In this document: positions 18,001 through 26,001 of the stretch, piece after piece
Layout: each line of letters opens with the position of its first letter
Position numbering within the stretch: position 1 is the stretch's first letter
Assembly: GCA_017854485.1 (NCBI GenBank)
Contig: JAFMHN010000009.1
Location: 1 to 48,117, forward strand
Origin: Aquiluna sp.
Lineage (GTDB): Bacteria; Actinomycetota; Actinomycetes; Actinomycetales; Microbacteriaceae
DNA: 48,117 bases
Direction of reading: 5' to 3'
The notes under the pieces: generated by a model
Told to the model about the DNA's origin: nothing
Seen by the model: only the letters and a program-made list of their open reading frames with translations
Databases searched by the model: none
Translations under genes and position numbers: made by a program

Positions 18001-18803
18001 ACGCGGCGCTTGGCTTCGAATATGGTTACTCAATTGAGGAACCAGAGTCGCTGACTCTTTGGGAAGCTCAATTCGGTGACTTCGTAAACGGAGCCCAGAC
18101 TGTTTTGGATGAGTTCATATCCAGCGCTGAGCAAAAGTGGGGCCAGCAATCATCGCTTGTGATGCTGCTCCCTCACGGCTATGAGGGTCAGGGTCCAGAC
18201 CATTCGTCAGCCAGAATCGAACGCTTCTTGCAGCTGTGCGCTCAGAACAACATGACAATCGCGCAGCCATCTACTCCAGCAAGCCACTTCCACCTGCTAA
18301 GGCGTCAGGCATACACCCAGCCAAGACGACCTCTTGTGATCTTTGCTCCGAAGTCAATGCTTCGCCTAAAGGCCGCCTCGAGTTCAGTTGAGGACTTCAC
18401 CACCGGTAGCTTTAGGCCGCTGATCAATGACCAGCAGAACCTAGAGACTGCAAAGGTCAAGAAGGTGCTGTTCTGCTCTGGAAAGGTCTACTGGGACCTG
18501 CTTGCCGAAAGTCAGCAGCGAGGCACTGGCGACACCGCCATTATTCGCCTAGAGCAGCTCTACCCGACCCCTGTTGAGGAAATGAAGGCAGCGATCGCCC
18601 AGTTCCCAGACGCTGAGTTGCGTTGGGTTCAGGATGAACCAGCCAACCAGGGAGCTTGGACCTACATGGGATTGTTCATGCCCAAGTACGGAGTGAACTT
18701 CAAGGTGGTGTCAAGACCGGCCTCAGCGTCACCTGCCACTGGTTCAGCAAAGCGCCATGCCGCTGAGCAGGCCGACCTGATCTCCAGGGCCTTTGCTGAC
18801 TAA
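15063..18803 (+). CDS. kgd: Multifunctional 2-oxoglutarate dehydrogenase/decarboxylase E1-E2 fusion
   Basis: A 1246-residue actinobacterial fusion of the E2 succinyltransferase catalytic domain (about 135-375) with the thiamine-diphosphate E1 domain (about 400-1240). It acts in the TCA cycle at the 2-oxoglutarate step, making succinyl-CoA or succinic semialdehyde depending on partners. The E2 active site is YDHRVIQG with H347. E1 landmarks are GMAHRGRLNVL with H573 and the ThDP/Mg strand GDAAFAGQG (672-680). An Ala/Pro/Thr-rich linker (about 50-130) follows the N-terminal helix; there is no lipoyl domain, as is usual for this family. The TTG start is supported by AAGGGG and by the typical N-terminus (GANQWLVEEMY). 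Its TAA overlaps the next start codon by one base. Confidence 0.95.
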   Translation: MSGSDNNNSDSDFGANQWLVEEMYSQWLANPDSVDQSWQPILERHHLTHQADSTAIAVSDTEAHPTTGSITVIDTDSTVVTKFDPDAPAPATEAITIPVAKTADDAPKTAPVPADLPSTDTAAVTLEEINEQPQVNILKGMSKTLASNMDASISVPTATSVRQIPAKVLIDNRIVINSHLKRTRGGKVSFTHLIGYAIVQALKEFPSQNVFYDEIDGKPASVTPANINFGLAIDIPKPDGSRALLVPNIKRAQKLNFAEFVAAYEDLVKKARNNKLTAEDFKDTSISLTNPGGIGTVHSVPRLTKGQGCIVGVGALDYPAQFQGMSEDQLAMQGIGKIITVTSTYDHRVIQGAGSGEFLKIINELLLGERDFYEQIFADMRIPYSPVVWASDFHWDLADQSGKNTRIQEYINAFRVRGHLIADTDPLEYVQRWHPDLDIRSYGLSLWDLDRTFKTGGFGGRVKAKFRNMLGILRDSYCRTIGVEYMHIQNPAERIWFQEKLERPYQKPTKEEQFRILNKLNEAEAFETFLQTKFVGQKRFSLEGSESLIPALDQILQAAADAGLDEAAIGMAHRGRLNVLTNIAGKTYGQVFREFEGSSDIKSVQGSGDVKYHLGTEGVFTSGHGTQIKVSLAANPSHLEAVNPVLEGIVRAKQDRLGNPDTYPILPILIHGDAAFAGQGVVPETLQMSGLEGYKVGGTIHIVVNNQVGFTTMPKDSRTSLYSTDVAKTIQAPIFHVNGDDPEAVVRVAQLAFEYRQEFNKDVVIDIVCYRRRGHNEGDDPSMTQPMMYNLIEAKRSVRTLYIDNLIGREDITKEEFDEANANFQQSLEQAFIDVHEAMSETVQMQSRPEGIGTTASEKQELLRQTAIPQELVEAIGNAHGNEPEGFNVHPKLAQLLQKRVEMSRSGGIDWGFGELLAFGSLLVEGVNVRLVGQDSLRGTFVQRHSVFYDRQTGQEWTPIKYVSEQQAKFQAYNSLLSEYAALGFEYGYSIEEPESLTLWEAQFGDFVNGAQTVLDEFISSAEQKWGQQSSLVMLLPHGYEGQGPDHSSARIERFLQLCAQNNMTIAQPSTPASHFHLLRRQAYTQPRRPLVIFAPKSMLRLKAASSSVEDFTTGSFRPLINDQQNLETAKVKKVLFCSGKVYWDLLAESQQRGTGDTAIIRLEQLYPTPVEEMKAAIAQFPDAELRWVQDEPANQGAWTYMGLFMPKYGVNFKVVSRPASASPATGSAKRHAAEQADLISRAFAD

Positions 18804-19393
18804 TGGCTAACATCAGGGCAGTAATCCTGGGTGATGAGCTGCTCACGGCCGCCGGTGACCCAAAAGGCATTGGCTGGCTGGGAAGAGTTCAGGCTAGGTT
18901 GCCGGCAGCATCTGACATATCGATGTTTCCGCTGCCAATGATCGGTGAAACCAGCTCTGATCTTCTAGATCGGTTCAAGTCTGAAGCCCTGCCCCGATTC
19001 TCGGATAACAGTCAGAATAAATTGATCCTGTGCCTAGGCTCTAGCGACATCGCAGCCGGGTTGACAATTTCTAGGTCGAGATTGAACCTTGCAACCCTGC
19101 TAGATGACGCGATTCGCGAGGGAATCAACGTCTTCGTTATTGGTCCAACGCCTACCGGAGTGCCGGAATTTGATGCTGAGGTCAACCATCTCTCAGATGG
19201 GTTCGCCGATGTCGTGAAGCGCAGACAGCTTACCTATGTCGATTGCTTTAGTCCGCTGGTGGAACATGAAGGCTGGCTGAAAGAGCTAACTGAAAACTCG
19301 CGGCGGCTACCGGGCCAAGTTGGCTACGGCCTGATTGCATGGTTGGTGATGAACCGTGGTTGGTTTGAATTCCTGGAGCTTAGAGAAAACTAG
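18803..19393 (+). CDS. SGNH-fold protein with degenerate active site
   Basis: A 196-residue protein that looks like a GDSL/SGNH hydrolase but lacks the catalytic residues. Block I reads GDELL, with E12 where the nucleophilic Ser of GDSL would be. Block II keeps its glycine in IGETSSDLL (47-55). Block III reads GSSD (79-82) instead of GxND. The Asp-x-x-His of block V is absent in NSRRLPGQVGYG (165-176). No signal peptide is seen. The gene is coupled to kgd (TAATG overlap), so a role linked to 2-oxoglutarate metabolism is possible, but its function is unknown. Related proteins with GDEL appear to exist in other Micrococcales (from memory, not checked). Confidence 0.8.
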   Translation: MANIRAVILGDELLTAAGDPKGIGWLGRVQARLPAASDISMFPLPMIGETSSDLLDRFKSEALPRFSDNSQNKLILCLGSSDIAAGLTISRSRLNLATLLDDAIREGINVFVIGPTPTGVPEFDAEVNHLSDGFADVVKRRQLTYVDCFSPLVEHEGWLKELTENSRRLPGQVGYGLIAWLVMNRGWFEFLELREN

Positions 19394-19632
19394 TCGTGCT
19401 CTTGAATGCCGCGCAGTCGCTGCATCACTCGCTCAGCTAGCTCCTCAGTAGGAGCTTCGTCGCAAGAGCGCTGAATGACCTGATTGAAGATAACTTCAAT
19501 GTCGTAGTGCTGCTCGCACGAGTCACAGTTGGCCAGGTGAGCGGTAATAACGGTCAACTCTTCTTCGTGTAGCTCCGAGTGTAGGTACTCGTGAACTCCC
19601 TGCTTTACTTCTTCGCAGTCAACTTTCTTCAA
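19390..19632 (-). CDS. rsrA: Zinc-binding anti-sigma factor, RsrA type
   Basis: An 80-residue ZAS-family anti-sigma factor. It has the HxxxCxxC motif with H32, C36 and C39, plus C6 and C57, which could form the redox-sensing zinc and disulfide sites as in Streptomyces RsrA. It should hold the adjacent sigma factor inactive until thiol oxidation. The TTG start overlaps the sigma-factor TGA as TTGA, so the two are translationally coupled. Its stop codon shares the tetranucleotide CTAG (19390-19393) with the convergent SGNH-like gene. Confidence 0.88.
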   Translation of the reverse strand: MKKVDCEEVKQGVHEYLHSELHEEELTVITAHLANCDSCEQHYDIEVIFNQVIQRSCDEAPTEELAERVMQRLRGIQEHD

Positions 19633-20216
19633 GAATCAACCTCCGTCCCTGTGTCGTAGCCTTCTTGCTTTGCGTAATCATGCAACAAAGTTTTCAGCAA
19701 TTTCTTCCCGCGGTGCAATCTTGACATAACTGTGCCCACCGGGGTTTCCATAATGTCTGCAATTTCCTGGTAGGGAAGCCCCTCTACCACCGCGTAATAG
19801 ACAACCATTCGGAACTCTTCGGGGATCTGATCCAGAGCGTGCTTGATGGCCGAAGATGGCATGTTTTCAAGCGCTTCGATCTCAGCACTTCGGGAGGAGC
19901 GCGAGGTTACCGACTCACCCTGCCCGACCTGCCAATCTTCCAGATCATCCAAAGCCGTCTTGGCCTTGTCCTTTGCCTTTTTGTTGTAAAGGTTGATGTG
20001 GGTGTTGGTCATGATTCTGAAAAGCCAGGCCTTGAGGTTGGTTCCCTGCTCAAATTTTGCCCACGCCACAAAAGCCTTGGCGAAAGTTTCTTGAACCAAA
20101 TCCTCGGCATCGCTGGGGTTTCTGGTCCATCTAAGGGCAGCTCCATATAGCTGGGGCATCAGTGGAAGCGCTTGGGCTTCAAAACTCGCTATTTTTTCAG
20201 ACTTTTTATCTGGCAT
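19629..20216 (-). CDS. sigR: ECF RNA polymerase sigma factor, SigR/SigH type
   Basis: A 195-residue ECF sigma factor paired with an RsrA-like anti-sigma, so most likely a controller of the disulfide-stress response. Region 2 runs from about residue 20 to 85, with [17 protein letters not shown] and [21 protein letters not shown]. Region 4 (about 125-180) has the helix-turn-helix [27 protein letters not shown] chose the ATG at 20216 because TAGACT ends eight bases upstream on the minus strand and homology begins there. A 43-codon upstream in-frame extension would run into aroA and looks unlike a protein. No clear GGAAT-N18-GTT autoregulatory promoter was found upstream. Confidence 0.9.
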   Translation of the reverse strand: MPDKKSEKIASFEAQALPLMPQLYGAALRWTRNPSDAEDLVQETFAKAFVAWAKFEQGTNLKAWLFRIMTNTHINLYNKKAKDKAKTALDDLEDWQVGQGESVTSRSSRSAEIEALENMPSSAIKHALDQIPEEFRMVVYYAVVEGLPYQEIADIMETPVGTVMSRLHRGKKLLKTLLHDYAKQEGYDTGTEVDS

Positions 20217-20224
20217 TAGGTGCA

Positions 20225-20230
20225 AGTCTA
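20225..20230 (-). promoter_or_regulatory. -10 box of sigR (leaderless or very short leader)
   Basis: On the minus strand this reads TAGACT, followed by TGCACCTA and the ATG at 20216. Confidence 0.5.
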
Positions 20231-20236
20231 GCTGCC

Positions 20237-20261
20237 CTGGGGCCCCCAGAGCACAAGCTCT
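20237..20261. repeat. Two small inverted repeats between sigR and aroA
   Basis: CTGGGG-C-CCCCAG (20237-20249) is nearly palindromic. It is followed by AGAGC-ACAA-GCTCT (20248-20261). They lie upstream of the sigR -10 box and may bind a regulator; no function is shown. Confidence 0.4.
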
Positions 20262-20323
20262 GAGGCAATAAAGCGCTGCGGCTAAGGGCTTCCGAGGCAA
20301 TTTCCTTGTATCTTTGAGGCAAT
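20262..20323. repeat. Three direct repeats of GAGGCAAT between sigR and aroA
   Basis: Exact copies lie at 20262-20269, 20294-20301 and 20316-20323, with start-to-start distances of 32 and 22 bases, close to three and two helical turns. The last copy overlaps the aroA ATG, and all lie in the control region shared with sigR. They could be sites of a shared regulator. Confidence 0.6.
20309..20314 (+). promoter_or_regulatory. -10 box of aroA (leaderless)
   Basis: TATCTT is followed by seven bases and the aroA ATG at 20322, which fits leaderless translation. The third GAGGCAAT repeat covers the start point. Confidence 0.5.
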
Positions 20324-21593
20324 GGCTGACTCGACTAACTGGCATGCGCCCACATCCTCTGGATTTTTGGCAACCGTTGTCCTTCCCGGCAGCAAGTCGC
20401 TCACCAACCGAGAGCTAGTGCTGTCAGCTCTTGCCACAAGTTCCACAAGGTTGATTTCGCCCCTAATTTCCAGGGATAGCCGGCTGATGATTCAAGCACT
20501 GGAGGCTTTGGGAACAGAGTTTCTCTGGGATGGCGCCGACTTGATTGTAAAACCTGGCACACTGGCCGGACCGGCCAAAATCGACTGCGGCCTGGCCGGA
20601 ACCGTAATGAGGTTCTTGCCTCCGTTGAGCCTGTTGGCAACCGGAGAGATCTCTTTCGATGGCGACTCTGGGGCCAGAACTAGGCCAATGCACACCACCA
20701 TTGAGTCACTTAGGGCCCTGGGGGCCAACATCGCTGCAGAGCGGCCGTCCCTACCTTTTACGGTGACGGGGCTCGGGCAGGTTGAGGGTGGTGAGCTGGA
20801 AATAGACGCCTCCGATTCTTCGCAGTTTATTTCAGGTTTGCTGTTGAGTGCTCCCAGGTTCAAAAATGGCTTGAGCCTGACTCACGTGGGCGACCACCTG
20901 CCCTCGATGCCTCACATCGAAATGACACTGGCAACACTTGACTCTAGGGGCGTGTCAGCCAGGGCAGAAAGCGATACTCACTGGGTGGTTGAGCCGGGGC
21001 CAATCGCAGGTGGCGAAGTGGTAATTGAGCCTGATCTTTCAAATGCCGGACCGTTCCTTGCAGCTGCCATGGTTGCATCCGGAAAGGTGCGGATTCCACA
21101 CTGGCCCGAAGCCACCACTCAGGTCGGCTTCCACTACCTCGACATCCTTTCCAAAATGGGAGCCCAGGTGGAACTAACAAACGGAACGCTGACGGTTGTC
21201 GGATCCGGCAGCATCCAAGGAATTGATATTGATTTGTCTGCAGCCGGCGAGCTCACACCCACAATTGCTGGGCTCTGTGCGCTAGCGGAAACGCGAAGCA
21301 CACTCACCGGAATCCGGCACTTGAGGGGTCATGAGACTGACCGACTGGCTGCTCTGGCAACCGAGCTAAACAACCTTGGCGGCAAGGTGACCGAACTGGA
21401 AGACGGACTGGTAATCGAGCCAGCCCCCTTGCATGCCGGCATTTGGCACAGCTACCACGATCACAGGATGGCAACCACCGGAGCGATTATTGGCCTTGCG
21501 GTGCCGGGTGTGGAAGTTGAGAACATCGAAACCACCTCGAAGACCATGCCGGAATTCGCCACCATGTGGCTTGAGATGCTGGAGAGCAAGTGA
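20322..21593 (+). CDS. aroA: 3-phosphoshikimate 1-carboxyvinyltransferase (EPSP synthase)
   Basis: A 423-residue enzyme of the shikimate pathway that joins shikimate 3-phosphate and phosphoenolpyruvate. The N-terminal [18 protein letters not shown] (21-38) carries the binding lysine K25. [11 protein letters not shown] is the PEP-site loop (the usual form is GTxxRF/GNAGTAMR), and [11 protein letters not shown] follows. A late segment with [10 protein letters not shown] and [14 protein letters not shown] is also typical. It heads a run of same-strand genes; its stop overlaps the rsgA GTG as GTGA. Confidence 0.95.
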   Translation: MADSTNWHAPTSSGFLATVVLPGSKSLTNRELVLSALATSSTRLISPLISRDSRLMIQALEALGTEFLWDGADLIVKPGTLAGPAKIDCGLAGTVMRFLPPLSLLATGEISFDGDSGARTRPMHTTIESLRALGANIAAERPSLPFTVTGLGQVEGGELEIDASDSSQFISGLLLSAPRFKNGLSLTHVGDHLPSMPHIEMTLATLDSRGVSARAESDTHWVVEPGPIAGGEVVIEPDLSNAGPFLAAAMVASGKVRIPHWPEATTQVGFHYLDILSKMGAQVELTNGTLTVVGSGSIQGIDIDLSAAGELTPTIAGLCALAETRSTLTGIRHLRGHETDRLAALATELNNLGGKVTELEDGLVIEPAPLHAGIWHSYHDHRMATTGAIIGLAVPGVEVENIETTSKTMPEFATMWLEMLESK

Positions 21594-22597
21594 GCTGGTT
21601 CGACAGAGACCTAACACCTGAAGACCTCGATGAGGATGATGTCAGGATTAGGCCCAATCCCAAGGGCTCTCGACCGCGAACCAAGCGGCGCCCCGATTTC
21701 AGCAATGCCCCGACCGGAATGGTGCTTGAAGTCCACCTGGCGCGCTACCGGATCCTCACCGACGAGGGTAAAGAAATTACAGCCACTCTTGCCAAGGAGC
21801 TTCGAAAAGACGGCTGCGTAATTTGTGATCGAGTTCGCCTGGATGGCGACATCTCTGGCGAAACCGGAGCACTGGCCAGAATTGTCGGCTTAGAACCCAG
21901 GCGCAACACCCTGTCACGTTCAGCCGAGGATGGCGATGTGCAGGAGCAAACAATCGTTGCTAACGCCGATCAACTGGTTGTGGTGATGGCCGCGGCTAAT
22001 CCTGAGCCGAGGTCTCGACTAGTAGATCGCTACCTCGTCGCAGCGTTCCATGCCGGACTCAAGCCAATTCTGGTGATGACCAAGTGCGACCTAGCCGACC
22101 CAACCGAATTCATTGAGAGCTTTTTGGGTTTCGATTTGGAAATCATCAAGACCTCCGAAGACAACCCGAACCTTGAGGACCTGAGGCAGCTGCTTGCCGA
22201 TAAGACAACAGTGTTTGTTGGCCACTCCGGTGTTGGTAAAACCACGATCATCAACCAACTGGTGCCTGGAGCAATCAGGGCAACCGGGGTCGTGAACAAG
22301 GTCACCGGTCGAGGCCGGCACACATCTAGCTCTGCCCACGCCATCAGGGCCTATGGGGGCTGGATTGTGGACACTCCTGGCATCAGAAGCTTTGGTCTTT
22401 CTGCTATTGACAGCAATGGCCTGCTGAGAGGCTTTGAGGACCTGAATCTGGCAAGCCAGCAATGCCCACGGGGCTGCAGCCACCTGTCAAATTCCCCAGA
22501 CTGCACACTGGATGAAAAAGCTGCCGCCGGAGAGATTTCTCCGCTCAGGTTGGATTCATTCAGAAGGCTGGTTGACTCAATTGGGCAACTAGATTAG
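21590..22597 (+). CDS. rsgA: Ribosome small-subunit-dependent GTPase A
   Basis: A 335-residue circularly permuted GTPase that acts in late 30S subunit maturation. An OB-fold-like N-terminal domain (about 40-120) precedes the permuted motifs G4 TKCD (164-167), G1 GHSGVGKT (211-218) and G3 DTPG (261-264). The C-terminal zinc knuckle uses C292, C296 (QCPRGCSH), H298 and C305. The GTG start overlaps the aroA stop by four bases, so expression is coupled to aroA, an association seen in other actinobacteria too. Confidence 0.94.
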   Translation: MSWFDRDLTPEDLDEDDVRIRPNPKGSRPRTKRRPDFSNAPTGMVLEVHLARYRILTDEGKEITATLAKELRKDGCVICDRVRLDGDISGETGALARIVGLEPRRNTLSRSAEDGDVQEQTIVANADQLVVVMAAANPEPRSRLVDRYLVAAFHAGLKPILVMTKCDLADPTEFIESFLGFDLEIIKTSEDNPNLEDLRQLLADKTTVFVGHSGVGKTTIINQLVPGAIRATGVVNKVTGRGRHTSSSAHAIRAYGGWIVDTPGIRSFGLSAIDSNGLLRGFEDLNLASQQCPRGCSHLSNSPDCTLDEKAAAGEISPLRLDSFRRLVDSIGQLD

Positions 22598-22603
22598 GAA
22601 ACC

Positions 22604-23371
22604 ATGAACGACATTGAACTACTCCAGGTGCTAGCCAACGCGGCAGATGACATTTCACTGGCGCGGTTTAGGGCACTAGATCTAGTAGTCGAGGCAAAGC
22701 CGGATCGAACTCCGGTTACTGATGCCGATAGGGCCGTCGAGGGCAAGCTCCGGGAACTTCTCAAGCTCTATCGACCCACCGATGAGGTTATCGGTGAGGA
22801 GATGGACAAGACTGGGGATTCAAACCGCAGTTGGATAATTGACCCAATCGACGGAACTGCAAACTACCTGCGCGGAGTTCCGATCTGGGGCACCCTAATT
22901 GCGCTTCGAGTCGACGGAGAAATCACAACCTCCATAATTTCCGCGCCTGCTCTTGGCAGAAGATGGTGGGCAGGCAAGGGCCGCGGGGCATTCACCAAGG
23001 ACATTGACGGTTCAGTCAGAAAGATCACTGTTTCCAAGATTGCAAAGCTGGAGGATTCAACCCTGAGCTTTAACTCGCTGGAACAGTGGCGAAATCAAGG
23101 ACTACTGGAACAGCTGCTGAACCTAAGCACTGAGGTTTCCAGGACCCGTGCCTACGGTGATTTCCTGAGCTACATGTTTGTTGCCGAGGGGGCAATTGAG
23201 ATTGCGTCCGAGCATGACCTCAAGATCCACGACATTGCTGCACTGGTGCCGATTCTGACTGAGGCGGGCGGGCGAATCACAGACCTGCAGGGCGAACTTA
23301 CTGAAGACAGCTCATCGGTGATCGCCACCAACTCGCTACTGCACGAGGTAGTGCAAGACGCACTGAAGTAG
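22604..23371 (+). CDS. hisN: Inositol-monophosphatase family phosphatase, HisN-like histidinol-phosphatase
   Basis: A 255-residue Mg2+-dependent phosphatase. It has the metal-site glutamates in IGEEMD (E65/E66) and the signature WIIDPIDGTANY with D80 and D83; a third metal aspartate is in KIHDIAAL. The closest actinobacterial group is HisN, which dephosphorylates histidinol phosphate in histidine synthesis; inositol or fructose-1,6-bisphosphate phosphatase activity cannot be excluded. AGGAAA provides a Shine-Dalgarno six bases after the rsgA stop, so it belongs to the aroA-rsgA run. Confidence 0.85.
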   Translation: MNDIELLQVLANAADDISLARFRALDLVVEAKPDRTPVTDADRAVEGKLRELLKLYRPTDEVIGEEMDKTGDSNRSWIIDPIDGTANYLRGVPIWGTLIALRVDGEITTSIISAPALGRRWWAGKGRGAFTKDIDGSVRKITVSKIAKLEDSTLSFNSLEQWRNQGLLEQLLNLSTEVSRTRAYGDFLSYMFVAEGAIEIASEHDLKIHDIAALVPILTEAGGRITDLQGELTEDSSSVIATNSLLHEVVQDALK

Positions 23372-23376
23372 GAAGC

Positions 23377-24564
23377 TTGAGAAGCGACAGAACTACAAAA
23401 TGGTTCGCGATTGCGGCCATAGCTCTGTTTGCAATAAACATGCGAACGGCAGTGAGCTCGGTCTCACCAATTGTTACCTACATCCAAAAAGAGATATCGC
23501 TCCCAATTGTGACCATTGGGCTCTTGGGGCTGGCCGCACCGCTTGCCTTCGCAATTGCCACTTCCCTGGCTAACACCCCTGCCAGAAGAATCGGTGTTGA
23601 AAAAACCCTGATTGGCACTTCCCTCTTGATCGTTGGAGGTCACGCGTTACGGGCCTTGGCCTGGGATTCAACCGCATTATTCGCCGGCAGCCTGATGAGC
23701 CTGCTGGGAATGGGAATTGGCAATATATTGCTGCCGGTGCTGGTCAGAAAATACTTCCCCAATCGAGTCGGGCTAGTTTCCAGTTTCTATATTTCACTCA
23801 CAGCCATAAGCGCAACGGCCGCCTCGTTCGTTGCGGTTCCAGTGGCTGAGGCTGCTGGCTGGAGACTCTCATTGGGCCAGTGGGGCTTTTTGGCAGTTCT
23901 GACGCTGTTGCCACTTCTGGCACTTAGGCATAATTCAGTTCCCGAAAAAAGAGAGCTGAACCAACCGCGCCAAAAAGCCATTTGGAGATCGCCAACAGCC
24001 TGGGCGATTTTTGGAACCCAGGGAATGACCTCGGTTTTCGGGTATGTCAGCTTTGCCTGGCTGCCGCTTTTGCTACTTGAGCACAACAACGTGACCGTTG
24101 GTCAGGCCGGTGCGCTGCTGTCGCTATTTGCAATCTTGGGATTACCTGCCGCGCTGGTGGTGCCAGTTCTAGCGAGCAAATATCACAAGCTCCACGCTCC
24201 AATCATCTGGTTTTCGAGCTCGATGGGCATGACTGGGGCACTTGGAATTCTCTTTGGGGAAAGCTCGACGCTCTGGATCTGGGTGGCTGCCTTTGGTCTT
24301 GGTCCTGCGATGTTTCCGCTTGCACTAACGCTGTTCAACCTGAGGTCTAGAACTAGAAGCACGGTGTTGGCTGTTAGTGCATTTGGTCAGGGCATGAGCT
24401 ACACCGTCACCACAGTGATTGTCTTTGCGGTTGGAGTTTCCAGAGAGATTACCGGCGGCTGGGAGGCAACACTCTGGATGTTCTTTGTGGTTGCGTTGAT
24501 AAGTGCACTTATGGGAATTCAGATAGCCAAAAACCACTTTGTCGATGACGAACTAGTTCGATAG
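23377..24564 (+). CDS. MFS transporter, CynX/NimT type
   Basis: A 395-residue membrane protein with about 12 hydrophobic helices. The N-terminal ALFAINMRTAVSSVSPIVTYI pattern is typical of the cyanate/2-nitroimidazole (CP) subfamily of MFS transporters. The substrate is unknown. The TTG start lies five bases after the phosphatase stop codon with AGGAAG overlapping that stop, so it is the last gene of the aroA run. The 3' end overlaps the convergent lipoprotein gene by 12 bp. Confidence 0.82.
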   Translation: MRSDRTTKWFAIAAIALFAINMRTAVSSVSPIVTYIQKEISLPIVTIGLLGLAAPLAFAIATSLANTPARRIGVEKTLIGTSLLIVGGHALRALAWDSTALFAGSLMSLLGMGIGNILLPVLVRKYFPNRVGLVSSFYISLTAISATAASFVAVPVAEAAGWRLSLGQWGFLAVLTLLPLLALRHNSVPEKRELNQPRQKAIWRSPTAWAIFGTQGMTSVFGYVSFAWLPLLLLEHNNVTVGQAGALLSLFAILGLPAALVVPVLASKYHKLHAPIIWFSSSMGMTGALGILFGESSTLWIWVAAFGLGPAMFPLALTLFNLRSRTRSTVLAVSAFGQGMSYTVTTVIVFAVGVSREITGGWEATLWMFFVVALISALMGIQIAKNHFVDDELVR

Positions 24565-24918
24565 TTCAATCCCGTACTCAGCACACTTCTGCGCAATGTC
24601 GGCGGTGATCTCCTGAATCTTGGTGGAGGCTCCCTGCGCTGAGTCGGTTTTGCCTAGCTCGCCGGCAAGCTCCCGGATGGAATCGGCAAGCTCAGTTGAC
24701 AGCAGAAAGTCAACCTGCTTCCCAACCAGCTGATCAAGTTGGTCAATTACCCCAGAATCAACCAAACCAGATTCGTAGGCTGTAGAAAGTCCAGACAGAG
24801 TTGAGCTGAGCGCCTTGCAGGCTGCCGCATCGGCGGCAGTGGCTGCAACATCCTGCACACTGCATCCTGCCAGCAGCAGAGTGCTCGCGACTGCGAGGGA
24901 GAATTTCAAGGAGTTCAT
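24553..24918 (-). CDS. Small predicted lipoprotein
   Basis: A 121-residue protein of unknown family. The N-terminus is a lipoprotein signal peptide with the lipobox LLAGC and lipidated C19, so the mature part should be anchored to the outer face of the membrane. The rest is helical and rich in Ala, Asp and Glu, with two further cysteines (in AAACKAL and QKCAEYG) that could form a disulfide. The ATG at 24918 starts the signal peptide; an earlier ATG is in frame but would spoil it. A TACACT box lies nine bases upstream on the minus strand (24928-24933). Confidence 0.75.
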   Translation of the reverse strand: MNSLKFSLAVASTLLLAGCSVQDVAATAADAAACKALSSTLSGLSTAYESGLVDSGVIDQLDQLVGKQVDFLLSTELADSIRELAGELGKTDSAQGASTKIQEITADIAQKCAEYGIELSN

Positions 24919-25050
24919 GGCTTGAACAGTGTAAATCCGCAGCCAATGGTTAGCCTGAAGGCTCACGCTGTGGGAGTAATTATTGGTAATAGGGACTGCG
25001 ACAAGGGTTTGTCTGGTTACACTTCCCTAGTCTTAGCTAGTGAGGATCAG

Positions 25051-26001
25051 ATGCGCGTCTATCAGAACATAACCGAAGTTTTTGGCAATACTCCGTTGGT
25101 TCAGCTCAACAACATTATTGATGGTGCGGCGGCTACGGTCCTTGCAAAACTAGAGTTTTATAACCCCTCATCCTCAGTAAAAGACCGCCTTGGCATTGCA
25201 ATGGTGAATGCGGCCGAGAAATCAGGCGAGCTAGCACCCGGCGGCACAATCATCGAGGCAACCAGCGGAAACACTGGTATTTCCTTGGCGATGGTGGGAG
25301 CAGCTAGGGGTTATCGCACCATTATTGTGATGCCGGAGTCGATGAGCCTGGAGCGCAAGATTCTGATTCGCGCCTACGGGGCCGAGCTATTCCTGACTCC
25401 AGCCGCAGAAGGCATGAAGGGTTCGGTTGCCAAAGCTGAGGAGCTTGGTGCAAGCATCGAAGGTGCGATCCTGGTTCGTCAATTCGACAATCAAGCAGGC
25501 CCTGCCATTCACCGCGAGACTACTGCCGAAGAAATTTGGGCGGACACTGATGGTCAGGTTGCTGCTGTTGTTGCAGGTAGCGGTACCGGTGGAACCATCA
25601 CGGGTGTCTCACAGCGACTAAAGGAACTGAACCCGAAGATCAAGACTTTTGCGGTCCAGCCAGCCGCCTCACCGCTATTGACTGGAGGCGAGGCCGCCGG
25701 CCACCCACTGGCTGGAATTGGACCAAACTTCATTCCCTCGGTGCTGGACACTTCCGCCTACGACGAAGTAATCAGCGTGGAAAACGGAACTGCATTTGAA
25801 TACGCCAGGCGAGCTAGCGCCGAAGAGGGAATCCTCGCCGGCATCTCATCTGGTGCGTCGCTCTGGGCAGCAAGAGAAGTTGCAAACCGACCTGAATTTG
25901 CCGGCAAGATCGTAGTTGTGATTGTTCCGTCCTTTGGAGAACGATACGTTTCGTCGACTCTTTACCGTGATCTACAAGAAGAATATCAGACCAAATCTTG
26001 A
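25051..26001 (+). CDS. cysK: Cysteine synthase A (O-acetylserine sulfhydrylase)
   Basis: A 316-residue PLP enzyme that makes cysteine from O-acetylserine and sulfide. The PLP lysine is K44 in NPSSSVKDRLG and the phosphate loop region is EATSGNTGISLAM. GSGTGGTITG binds the cofactor phosphate. I chose the ATG at 25051, which has GAGG upstream and the usual CysK N-terminus (ITEVFGNTPLVQL); the 43 extra codons further upstream have no homology. TAGTCT (25028-25033) may be its -10 box. It is coupled to cysE by a four-base TTGA overlap, so substrate supply and use are co-expressed. Confidence 0.95.
   Translation: MRVYQNITEVFGNTPLVQLNNIIDGAAATVLAKLEFYNPSSSVKDRLGIAMVNAAEKSGELAPGGTIIEATSGNTGISLAMVGAARGYRTIIVMPESMSLERKILIRAYGAELFLTPAAEGMKGSVAKAEELGASIEGAILVRQFDNQAGPAIHRETTAEEIWADTDGQVAAVVAGSGTGGTITGVSQRLKELNPKIKTFAVQPAASPLLTGGEAAGHPLAGIGPNFIPSVLDTSAYDEVISVENGTAFEYARRASAEEGILAGISSGASLWAAREVANRPEFAGKIVVVIVPSFGERYVSSTLYRDLQEEYQTKS

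Noticed and set aside
20217-20321. SigR-dependent autoregulatory promoter (GGAAT-N18/19-GTT)
   Set aside because: GGAA occurs twice on the minus strand, but no GTT lies at the required distance.
20217-20345. A 43-codon N-terminal extension of the sigma factor, like the long SigR form of Streptomyces
   Set aside because: It would overlap the aroA start, its sequence is not protein-like for this family, and a -10 box with leaderless spacing sits within it before the inner ATG.
24922-25050. An upstream start that would lengthen CysK by 43 residues
   Set aside because: The extra segment has no CysK homology, while the ATG at 25051 has a GAGG site and the expected N-terminus.
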